Below, in pieces: positions 1-12,046 of a DNA stretch of 64,000 bases. The DNA comes from Hybos culiciformis. Its lineage: Eukaryota; Arthropoda; Insecta; Diptera; Hybotidae. A program made the position numbers and the translations under genes. The stretch's first letter is position 1, and the number at the start of each line of letters is the position of its first letter. Where the stretch lies: contig OZ023274.1 in the NCBI GenBank assembly GCA_964007475.1, positions 80,921,303-80,985,302 on the forward strand, in the 5' to 3' direction. The notes below the pieces were generated by a model. The model made no database searches. It had not been told where the DNA came from and saw nothing but the letters and a program-made list of their open reading frames with translations.

Positions 1-289
1 GGCATGCTTGAAGGTATAAAATAAATCTAATAATATATAAAATGAAATTAGTAAAACAAATTTTATAAATAAAAGATGCTAACTAACAAAAATTGGTACC
101 AGCCAAATTCCAGCCAAGTCTTGCAGCTAAATAAACAAAAACAAAAATGTATAAATAAACAAATACTACCCTGCAATATCTTTATAATAGACTGGATTGA
201 TGTAATGTAGGATCGAGAATTAGAAAAATGAAAGCAAAGCGTAACATAACCTGAACAAAGTGGCACATTTTTTATAGATTTATTAATTT

Positions 290-415
290 TTTTTTGGTCA
301 AAAATTTTAAACCGAGACAATTGAGCGTCCCGAGAACCTTTTTTGGGACGTCACGAAACGACATGAAAACCGGGACAATCCCGGAAAACCGGGACTTCTG
401 GCAACTCTAGGGTAT
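290..415. mobile_element. Fragment of a dispersed repeat (CCGGGAC motifs)
   Basis: A GC-richer island in AT-rich surroundings holds several copies of the short motif CCGGGAC or GTCCCGG in both orientations (CGTCCCGAGAACC, GGGACGTC, ACCGGGACAATCCCGG, AACCGGGACTTC) and ends in a sequence that reads GTTGCCAGAAGTCCCGG on the opposite strand. Clustered inverted short motifs with a sharp edge look like the end of a DNA transposon or MITE. The second terminus was not found, so this is a fragment and the family is unknown. Confidence 0.4.
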
Positions 416-1036
416 ATGTACATAAGTAGTATATCTTGGAAGTATATTTTTATAGGTAAATAAGCACTTTTCTTTTTTCAAAGTTCGTTCAAAGTTCATA
501 ATGTACGAAAAATTGAATAAGTCATGAAGACAATAATAATATTTAACAAGATGCACTAGTCTCCATTCCGAATATTTAAATAACTAAGTAATGAAAATGT
601 TGACATTCAAAATTTTGTTTTTATCACAAGTGTTCTTTTCATTAACAATTTATGTTGCTGATAACTAGTTAGAGCGTTAAAGCGTATTTTAAACTATATC
701 TCTAGCACTAACATAAATGTGCAGGATCACATTGCGAATTCAGATACTGAAAACCAATAGATACGTTATAACTTTTTAAGAGACTGACAAAAATGAAAAT
801 TTTTTGTTAAAAAAAATATGACAAAAACCCGAGCAAAAACCAGTATAAAACTGGCTCAATTATCAGCGGGAATAAGTTTATTTTATAATCATTGAACATA
901 CAGTGCAAAATGTTTATGTATTTGTATGGAGTAGATTGAAATTTGTATTTTATCCTCGAATATTTTACTGGTATTATCACAGAATAATATAATAAGAATA
1001 ACTCTATAGAAAGATAACAGAATAATAAAAGAGGGA

Positions 1037-1420
1037 TGTGAAGTTAGCAACGAAAGTTATCCACGATTTTCTAGCAACGTTGCGCAACGTGTTGCTATCA
1101 GAAACGATTTCTATCCACGAATTTTTGAAAAAAATACATATTGGAAAATCATGATCATCCACGATTTTTTAGCAACATGTTGCGCGACATTTTTAAATTG
1201 GCAATGAATTTTTAAATTACCAACCACGAATATTTAAAATTTTTTAAAGAGTATTTTCGAAAGTCAGCCACAATTTTTATATCGAAATTTTTTACAACTA
1301 GCAACAAATTTTTTTTTAGAAGAACGTTGCTGGAAAATCGTGGATAACTTTCGTTGCTAACTTCACACGTTGCGCAACGTTGCTAGAAAATCGTGGATAA
1401 CTTTCGTTGCTAACTTCACA
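1037..1420. mobile_element. MITE-like element with perfect 55-bp inverted repeats
   Basis: Positions 1037-1091 and 1366-1420 are exact reverse complements over 55 bases, starting TGTGAAGTTAGCAACG. A further direct copy of the terminal sequence lies at 1324-1367, 53 bases before the outer right copy and differing by one base, so the right end has been tandemly duplicated. Shorter related motifs (ATCCACGATTTT, GCAACATGTTGCGCG) recur in the interior. There is no open reading frame. Size and structure fit a non-autonomous DNA transposon. No clear target-site duplication flanks it, so the superfamily is unassigned. Confidence 0.7.
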
Positions 1421-4400
1421 CCGATTAGAACGTTAAGAGAAACAAACAAACAAATTACTTAATAACTAAATAAAAATACATACATCAAATGCTCGATCAA
1501 ATGGAAATGCAAGAGTTCGAAGCAGTTTTTTTAAAAAGTTATTTTATTTTTATTTATCTAATACAATTTGGTTATGTGCATTTTTATTTTAAACCTGATA
1601 TGAACTAACAATTGTACTTCTAATGTTAATTTAAAATACATATATATGTATAATCCCTCTCAATTCTTATGATGCAAATGCAAACCATGCATTCAGTTGT
1701 ATTGAAGAAAATATAAGTGGTGTTCCTACCTTATTCCTGACCTAATCTATATCTATCTATCTATAGTATAATTCTTCTACATTAGCAACAAATCTAAAGG
1801 AGCCCATATATTAGCAACTTAGTTATAAATCTTGCCTTTAACTGGCTATGTTGACTACTAGGTTTAGTAGTGTGTGACCAGATTATCAACTCGGTTGTCT
1901 ATTGCAACCTCAATTTAGTTGACGACAAGGTTGATAATTAAGTTATCAGTCCCCTTAACATAACGCATTATGTATGTATTAACAACATGTACTAACAACA
2001 TTTAGGTGTAAACAATATGAATTAACAACGTTAATTTGATCTCATCCCTGAAATTTTTCTTGGACTGGCAAACCCAAATTTAATCCCAGAAGTCAGACAA
2101 AGGTCATAGAACTTGTTCCAATCGCTCAAAACAATTATTGCACAGTTATTATAGGTATTTATTTCATTTGTTTCTCGGATGTTTATTTTTATTTAAATTA
2201 CTAAATTTTTTATTTTAAGCAAGAACTTAAGTCTATACTTCCGTACTTACATAACATATATAATTCATGAAACTTTTATACCTAATTAAATTAATTCCAT
2301 TTACATTCTAAGTGCGTCTTATAGTTACTTAATTCATTTTATTTTATTCTATCTAAGTATTATACTTCTCTTCTGCTCTACGGTCAAAAGAAAAGCATTA
2401 GTTAAGACAAATAATCAATTCCAATACATACAATAAAACATAAATTATTTTTAATAGTTAGCGAATAACATTTTGTCTTTTGAATTTAATGCATTTTGTA
2501 AACTATTTACTTTTTTTTTGTAATGCAGCCGTGATATGATTTCTCAATTACCACTATATTTGCTGAATATTATAAAGAACAAGAATATACTTATATAGAA
2601 TGTAACTCATACTAAAACTACAATTGCACTGTAACTAAATAAGTATAGTATATTATATTAAGGGAAAATATTGTAATTAGAGTAAAAAATAAAAGAGAAA
2701 TATTATAAGGACTATGTATGTATCTAAATATACATTTTATGAGCTATACTTACGGAAATAAAATTTACATTTTATAGTTACTTATGTTCTAGTTATTACT
2801 GTATATTGAAATTTATTTTTTTTAAACTGAAATTAGGTTCCTTGCGAAAGGGTACATTTACAATTTGCATTGTTGATGTTAATAGATTGAGAACTATAGA
2901 AGTGTCCAACAAAATAATAGATTTTTATTTTATACATAAAATTAAAATACACTTAAGTATACTTTAATAAATTTTAAATTAATATTTTCACGCGAAATTT
3001 TTTTTGATGTGCTTCTAGACTCTAGAAAATGAACATTTTTATTCAGTGTGAGAGCCCCAGATTTCATAAGTTTTGAGTTTTTGGATGCAATTAGATTTTT
3101 AGAAACTTAAAAAAATTTTGTTGAGATGTTAAAGAATTGATGAAGATGCTTAATATATACAGTTACAAACTCAATAATAAAGCTGAAACATCACTTTCTA
3201 GGATTGTTGATTTGGAATTTTGAATTTATATAATTTTCTAAATAAGTTTTAATAATTTAATTTTACGTATTAGATTCTTGTGGTTAGTATTGAGCGAGGT
3301 ACCTGGGTATGTACCTTAATTTAATAACAAAAGTAACTTTTCCTCCACAAAATCATAATAATATTAAATTGACACCCAACGACCGAACCAACGGCTAATA
3401 TATCTATGAATGAATTTAACTTTCAGCACAATATACATGAACATTGGGTCTGGTTCAGGTATTTGTTTCCACCTCGTGGTACTTACTTACATAAGTACTT
3501 ATATTAAGTTAAAATTTAAACGTTAGTCTGAAAATCCTGAATGCTAGAGAAGTCTATTGAGTAAAAAACTCATCAATAAAAATGAATTTATTTTTTTTGT
3601 TTTATAAGTTTTTGTCCAAAAAAATCAAATAACTACATAATTTAAAAACAAAGGTTTTCAATTATTTTATTTTATCTTCATTCACATTAAAAATGTATTA
3701 TGTATTATGCAATTGAATTAGAATTTTTTGTTTTATACTGATTAAATTTTTTTTTATAATCTTTTTATTCTTATGATGACAGAGGTTAAAATTTTAACAA
3801 CAAATTGTCACATGCAACAGCTTTTATCTTATCTGTTTAGTTCCACCCAAACTTTACACACAAAACTAGTCAGATTAATATATTTATATACTTAGATACA
3901 CATGTATTCACATACATACTTAATACATAATGTACAATATTTTTTTTTTTTTTGTTTTATTTAAAAAAAAGCTACATCAATTTTTTTCATATAAAGTCTG
4001 GATATTGCACAAAAAAAAAAAAAGATAAATTTTTATGTGATTTTTTATTCTCTACATAGTATATATATTTTCTATTCATTTCTTTTTTCTTAACATTGAT
4101 TTCTTTTTTCTTTTTTTTTTGTATGAAAATTCTTAGGAAAATTATGCAATTATAGATTTGAAAAACAGATAAATCTTTGGGAAATTTTTTATTTTTAACT
4201 TTTTTGATCACATTATTAAAAAATAATGTTAAATTCAATGTGTTAAGAAATTTTACCGAAATTTCATTGCAGAGATTTTGAAAATCTATTTAAGGAATTG
4301 CAGGAAGGTTATGTAATGTCAAAATTAAAATTAAATTAAGTGCAATTATTTCTAATTAAGTAAGTTTGTAGTTGAAACGTTGAAACCGATGACGATTGTT

Positions 4401-5559
4401 GATAGGACTTTCCGAGGTTGGCTTTGCTACTTCTTCCTTATTTGACTTTATTTAAACTAAGTACTTTGGTATAAATCTATTTTCTATTGCTTACTAACCA
4501 CTTATATATAAGAAACAAACTTTGTCTTTTTACGAGTCTTTTTATTAATAAATTCTATTCCATTCCTATAATCCATTGCTCAATATAGAGTAAAATCCCT
4601 TTTTTGCTTAAAATAATATTTCATAAAAATTGTATATAAGTATATTACATTTTATTCTTATGAGTAAGTATGCTTGTTAAATTAAATGGTTTTTTAAATT
4701 TTAAATGTCACTTATGAGTAATATTATTTTTTAAAGAATTGCCAAGAATATTCAACTATGATTCAATAAAAAAAAAAATATACTTATTTATGTAGGTAGA
4801 TATACAGTTTTTCCAAGAAAATTTTCTCATAAGAATAAGTCAGAATAAGGATATGTCGAGGTGTATGTCGTCTGCTCAGAAATGAAACAACGTATAATGA
4901 AAAGTATAGTTTCGAGTAATTTGAATTTAAAGATTTGAAAATTAAAAAAAACATATGAAAAAATATCAAGTAGCGTAAAATTTTCATCTAAAGAACACAT
5001 TTTAATCAACATTAAGAATATTGCAAAGTAGTTGTACTTATAAAATGGAGTACCTACGAGGAATCGAATGGTGATATTGTCAAATAATGACGTATAATTG
5101 TCATACGTTATTTCATTTCTCAGCAGACGATGTACTCTTACAATTAGGTGGGATTTTTATTTAAATTTTAAATTTAGTTTTATTCTTTCTAAATAACGGT
5201 AACGATGTAATACTATGAAAATTTAATCATTAATTAATTTAAAAGATTCACACATTAATGAAATGATAAGGACATGTTTTTAATTATTTACTTACTAATT
5301 ATTAATAACACATATACATTCATATTTATTATACGACAAGATTTTATATAAACAAAGATATACCTCGGATTATACTAACCGATGGAGTACCTAAAGTTAA
5401 ATAAAAGTGACATATGTAATTATACAATTAAAAATTTAATTATGTTAGTACTTAAGTACTTAGTGAGATAGTTATAAGTAGATTGATTCATAATTAATGT
5501 AAAAAAATAAATACTTAAATGACTTAAATAAAAATATACATAGTACGTACATACTTAGA

Positions 5560-5760
5560 TTGGGTTAGGTTAGGTTAGGTTGTTGCGGGTCAGAAATACT
5601 CAGATTTCCTTGCACTCAGCCCAGTTGGCTCGTTGTACTGCCCTCCCCGATGGACCTATAATTCCCCATCGAGCCATCCTATCCCTTTTACAAACCTAAT
5701 TAATTCCCTCGGCTTATGCCTTTGAAGGTCCTCGACGTCCTGCAAAAATTAAATCCCACG
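5560..5760. repeat. TTAGG-type short array and GC-rich repeat fragment
   Basis: About three to four copies of GGTTA/TTAGG run from about 5565 to 5580, followed by about 180 bases that are clearly richer in GC than the surroundings and include pyrimidine-rich blocks such as CTGCCCTCCCC. TTAGG is the canonical insect telomere unit, but here it is short, interstitial and joined to unique-looking sequence, which fits a dispersed repeat that carries this motif at one end. I see no coding potential and no tRNA-like box pattern convincing enough to call a SINE. Confidence 0.4.
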
Positions 5761-8700
5761 CTATTCTTGCTCTTCTAGTCTAGTATTTACTTACCTATTT
5801 TCTAAAAAGGTTGTCTGCTCCAATTTATCAATTAAGGTAGCTCCTGAAGCATTGTTACATTATTGATCAACAAAATTGTAATATTTTTTGTCAATTTGTA
5901 ATATTTTACGAAAATCTTGTTCTCATAATTTATTTTGAATTTTTGATGCTCGTTTTAATGAATATTATTAACTATTGATTTCACTCGATTGAAATGAAAA
6001 ATAAGATTTTCGTAAAATTTTTACATTCCTTTGAATCTCGAGAAAAGTTAATTTTTGAACCATTGTTCACAACAAAAAAGTTTGAAGTTTACAACCTAGT
6101 ATGTATCTATATTTTCTTCTATCTTCAGAACATTAGAATTAGAGTTAAGACTGTACTCTGGACTGTAAATAAGTATAAATTTATTCTTTATTTTACATAA
6201 CTAGGTAAGAACACAAATGTTTTAAAAAAATAAAATTCAGTGTTTTTTTTATTTAACTAGCATGACCTTATTTTCTCATTTTATATAAATAGTTAAGTAT
6301 ATTTGTACATCGAGTCATATATATACATATAAAACATCCTGTATTAATTTGAATTACATATTTTCATGTAATTTGTGCTTATCGTGAGAAATTGTCAATA
6401 AAAATGATGTTTCAACTCTTTTTTGTTTCCTTTATGTACTCAACAAAACGTTCTTAATTTAATTCTTGATAAAATTTATTGTTCATTCAATGATGTCCTT
6501 GTGTATTTATATTAAACATTGTGTTTTATTTTTTTGTTGTGCACAGTTTGGTTTTTTGCAAAATAGTTTCAAGGTTATATAATTATCCTTTTTTTTTTTT
6601 AGATTGAAGAGAAAAAAATTTTTTTTTTGGAGCAATTAAAATGAAGACTTTCATAACAAATAGTATAAGTATAACTAACTAAAAATCTTAGATAAAATTT
6701 AGGTGAATTTTATGTCCTTATGATTTATTTAAAATTAAAATTAGTTAAAAAATATTAATATTATCGTATGTACTTACGTATTTTATTTATGTACTTACAT
6801 ACCTTTATCACATTATGTTCCTTAAGAAGAATTTAGGACAGATAAACTTACCTACACAAATTTCATTATATGTATGTAATAATCTTAATTTCTCTAATTA
6901 TATCTAAGACTTAGGTATATAACGTACATTCATACACTTAATTATAAAAATAGGTCATTTTATATTTAAACAAGATTTTACTTAAACACCCTCTATCAAG
7001 CCCTCCAAGTAACTTTTTTAACGAAATGATTTATTTTGGTTTTGGCTGGCATTTGATTCCTTTAACTTACTTGTAATACTATTTCTAAACATTTTAATTT
7101 CATTTCCCAGATCGTGGTTCTGATTCGAATCAATAAAAATCAACGAAATAAATAGTTGTTTTTTATCGTTTGTAAATGAAACAAGAAACTTTTGCCTTAC
7201 ATTTTGATATCAAATAAACGCTAAATTACTTAAATTCAATTCAATTCATATTTATATCCAAAATTGACAAGTTTTTTTTTATTTTTCGTTTATATAATAA
7301 TTGACTTAGTTTTGATTTAACTTTATCTACTGAGATATATTATATCGAGTATATATACAATTTGTTGGATGATAATATTCTATTCAGGGATAAAATAAAC
7401 AAAACCCTTTGAAAATTTTAAATTACTTAAAAGATAAACTGAAATGCATCAAATACACTCGGGAAGATAACGCTTCTAATGAATCAATAGGAATGGGCAT
7501 TTTATATTGCTGATGTGGGGTCCTCTAGTTTTATATAATGTAAGCACATACTTGTGTATTTTTTGATTCACAATCACCCATCAACATAATTTGGTAGGAG
7601 AGAGATCCACATAATTTAATAGGAAAACCGAATTTAGCATTTTAAAATTGTTTATTCTTTTAATTTTTGAAAAGACAACATGAGCAGACATCATTCATTT
7701 TACTTTTTTTTGTTGTCCGTATTTCCAATTAAAATCTAAAATAACGAAAAAGCCAAATGCCTATACGTGAATTATAGAACAAAATATATGTATGTACATA
7801 TTTGTACATTTTAGGAGTGTAAAATGTTTGTGGTACTTGGCATTTGACCAAGATTTATATTCTAATCGGTATAATTGCAATAACAGAATTTAGTTAAATT
7901 TGAAAACATTATTATCTTATGATAAATTGTGGTAAACTAAGTATCAATGCTCAGATAGTTGTTATTTACTTAAATGTTCGATAGACGAATATGTTATAAA
8001 TAACTGATTACAAATTGTCTGAAGTAAGTATATCTTAGTTAATGCCTCGGTTAATGCATTCTGTAAAAAAAGAATACTCGAAATTAGCAGCTTTAAAATG
8101 TTTTCTTTCAGAACACAATTTACACAATACTTAAAACTTAAACACTATTTCCACAAAAAAAAATATATATGGATAGAATTTTTTATTATTAAAAATTTAG
8201 CTGAACAATCAAAAAAAAATGCACCTACCTTACGTACGTAGTGAATAAATACTTAATTTATAATTTATTTTTTATCGACGCTACTACACAGACGACAACA
8301 ACATTTATATTTATACAAAGTTAAGAAAGTTTAAATGTCATGCAAAATTTAATTAAAGAAATAAATGTAATAAAATAGATATAATGTATATAATAATATA
8401 TATATAAGTATTTTATTTCACATTAAAACTACTTTTCATTCTGACCCTGTCAATGAAAATATGTATATCCATAAAGTTTATTAAAATGATAGAAAATTCA
8501 ATAGAGTTTTTTAGTTAAGATTTTCGTATTTTATTTTGTGATTTTTCCACCAAATAAAAATTGGAATCCTTTTGTTTGATTGTTCAAATAAATTAAAGGT
8601 ATAAATCGAGGTATAGATTCAAAAATAAGTTTATTAATGAATCTATAAAACATCGTGTCGACCTCGATGCATACATTGTAATATCTGGATTTGGTGGGTA

Positions 8701-9314
8701 ATACTTGACATTAGAGATATAAAAATCAGATTAAGCTATAAACGGAGTCTCATATTATTATTATTAAATTTATTTCTGAATCGAAAGACTGAACATTTAT
8801 TTTTTCTTTCTTTATTTGAAAAATTAAATATTTTACTTACTTAAAAGAAAAAAATAAAAATCATTCAAGATCTACATTGCATTCGCCATCAAATCGATAT
8901 ATGTACTTAAGTAAGTATCTAATGTTGAATTGATAGATTTTCTTGAAATTAGCGTAAAACAGGAAGAACAAAATGATATTTTTTAACAAAAAATGGTCTT
9001 ATATTTATAATTATGATTACACTTGATATAATGTAAAACTTAATAACTCATAAGAAATAAAATAACCTCATTTGCAATGCGATAGTATCCCAATATAATG
9101 AATCTAACTATGTGAAAATATTGTATAAAACAAAATCTAGCAATTAATTTTTTTTTTAATTAATTCGATTGATTTTATATTAAGTACATTAAATGAAAAA
9201 ATGAGGTAAAAAAAATCTTAAATTCTCTTTAATTGGATTTTGTTAAAATGCAAAAAATAATTTACGTATATATTATGCAAATTTTTAATTAAAACACCAT
9301 GATTTTAATTTCAG

Positions 9315-12013
9315 GCTCAAAGTGATGAGGAGGATGCAGCAGCTGAAGATGTTGCCGTTAACATCGAAGGGAAGGATGGTTTTATGGATGACTTCTTTAA
9401 TGAAGTTGAAGAGATACGTGAAATGATAGAAAAAATTCAAAATAATGTTGAAGAAGTTAAAAAGAAGCATAGTGCTATTTTATCAGCACCACAATCAGAT
9501 GAGAGTAAGTTGAAAATTAATTTTTTCTATATGTATTAAAAAAAAAACTTGTTATGATGAACATGCAGTTATATTGAAAGTACAATTCTTAGATTCTACA
9601 ACGATTGTTTCATCAAAATGGTAACTTATTAGCATAAAATATTACCCTGATAAACTCTTATATGTCATTTATGTTTGTATCTCGGTATACAAGTTTTAAA
9701 ATAGTAAATTTTTTTTGACTGATGCCTTTCTTGTAGACCCAGCTCGGTATGTAATGCTTACTTATTTTTTGTACAAATTGTACGTGATATTAAAGGTTCC
9801 GGTAAAGGTTTTAGTTTTCTTTCAAGTAATTCTGCTAAAAATTTCTCATATTTATTTCTAAAAATAGAGTTCAAGGCGTTTCAACCAGTTCACATTAGAT
9901 AAATGCTCATTGTTTCCAGAATAGAATACAATTAAAAATTCCAATAAATGTTCCCAAGCAATATTATTTATAATTTTTTTTATTTTTTTCTATTGAAACG
10001 AACAATTTTTTCACATAAATAACATTTTATTTGACTCTTCATTTTTTTGCATTATACGACGTTTATTGCTTTTTAAAGTACAAGCACTTATAAATAAGCT
10101 AATAAGGATTAGGTTGTCTGTATTTCATTAGACACATGATATATGATTTTTTTCATTGTGAGAAATCCTTATCGTTCACAAAAAGCTGAACGATCTATCG
10201 GAAAAAAAATCTTAAAGAAAATGTAATCCGTAATATTTTTAATAATTACGTAATTTGCATATTTTTAATTTTTAGAAACCAAGCAAGAGTTGGAGGATCT
10301 CATGGCTGACATTAAAAAAACTGCCAATAAAGTTAGAGGAAAGCTAAAGGTTTGTAGATTTAACAACTCACAACTGATATTAGATGACATAAACAAATAA
10401 TTTGAATTTTTAAGGGAATCGAACAAAATATCGAGCAAGAAGAACAAGCGAATAAATCCAGTGCAGATTTGAGAATACGCAAAACGCAGCATTCTACTTT
10501 ATCACGAAAATTTGTAGAAGTTATGACAGAATATAATCGAACTCAAACTGATTATAGAGAAAGATGCAAAGGGAGAATACAGAGACAGCTTGAAATCAGT
10601 AATAAACTCAAAAAATGTGTTTAAAAGTATGATTAAAAAATTAATTTTTAATGTTTTAGCTGGAAGAGCAACAACAGATGCGGAACTTGAAGACATGTTG
10701 GAGCAAGGCAATCCTGCAGTTTTTACACAGGGTGTAAGTGAAATATTTGTTCACTAATGTAGGTAGTTTCAACTCATTCGCGTCATTATTGCATTACTTT
10801 ATTTACATAAGTTGCGTCGTTAGTAAATAAATTAATCTGATTGTCGAAAACTCTTTTGAAACTACAGGAACTTTCGAATTTAAACGGGCATCTGATGATT
10901 TAATGATTTATTTTATTGAAAATTATAATGAAAAAAACTAAAAATTTCAGATTATAATGGAAACGCAACAAGCTAAACAGACACTAGCTGATATTGAAGC
11001 TCGTCATGCTGATATCATAAAATTAGAAACATCGATTAGAGAATTGCATGATATGTTTATGGATATGGCTATGCTTGTTGAAAGTCAGGTATTAAAATCA
11101 AAAAATGTTTGTGTTTTTTTTTCGATTCGATTTTTTGATAAAGTGAACTTAATTCAAAATTAATGTTTTTTTAGGGTGAAATGATTGATCGCATAGAATA
11201 TCATGTGGAACATGCCATGGATTACGTACAAACAGCAACACAAGACACAAAAAAGGCACTAAAATATCAAAGCAAAGCTCGCCGGGTAAATACGAATTAT
11301 ATTTATTACATTATATGTCACATGAATAATTTGTCTTTTCCATAATTATATGTATTTAAAGAATAAATTTTAAGAAATTAATATTAGGAAAGAAGTAGAA
11401 AAAAGTAGTGTAGAAGTTAAGTTGAGTTCAAAAAATCTACAAATAATCTATAATGTAGTTGATTTCACCAGGAAACTCACTAACACATACATCTACTCAG
11501 GTAGATAATTCGATGTATGTACTGAAATTTAAGAATAAAATAGACAACGATTAGGTACTTGATGTATTTATATTTATAATAATTTTGGGTTAGAACTTTT
11601 ATTTTGGAAATTTTGTGTTCGTGCAAAATAATTTTCCTCATGGGTTTATTTATATTTAAATTATGTTTTTTTTAAGCTAAATTATTCGAACCATGGGCTC
11701 CTTTTTAGTTTTGTAGAATTTGTTTATTGTGTTTAACCATTTTTCTTATTTTAACAGGGTTTTAGTCGGTTACGTATTTTATTTATTTTTATTTCTAAAA
11801 ATTGTTACCGTTTTTAATTTTAGTTTTATTTTTTTTTTTTTTACAGAAAAAAATTCTCATTGGAATATGCTTATTAATTACACTTATTATAATTATTGTT
11901 CTTCTTGCTATATAATAAATATTATTTTATTATTACATATAAATATTAATATATTATTTTGCTTATATGTTTTTGTACTATTTTGTTTAAAATTAGGAAT
12001 ATATTGTTATTGC

Positions 12014-12046
<33 letters not shown>

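Larger units (their letters stand above)
1..9314. other. Non-coding DNA, probable Syx1A intron 1
   Basis: No exon could be recognised here on either strand. The first recognisable Syx1A exon begins at 9315 with a splice acceptor and lacks the roughly ten N-terminal residues that insect syntaxin 1A carries. I searched for a short ATG exon matching the usual start of the protein and found none, so this stretch is most simply part of a first intron whose upstream exon lies outside the window. It contains remnants of mobile elements (about 290-415, 1037-1420, about 1790-1960 and 5560-5760) and otherwise AT-rich sequence with poly-T and poly-A runs. Short open frames in it are low-complexity and are not supported as genes. 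Confidence 0.6.

Noticed and set aside
63..320. 85-codon open frame on the minus strand
   Set aside because: Overlaps a GC-rich repeat edge, has no homology that I recognise and lacks exon signals.
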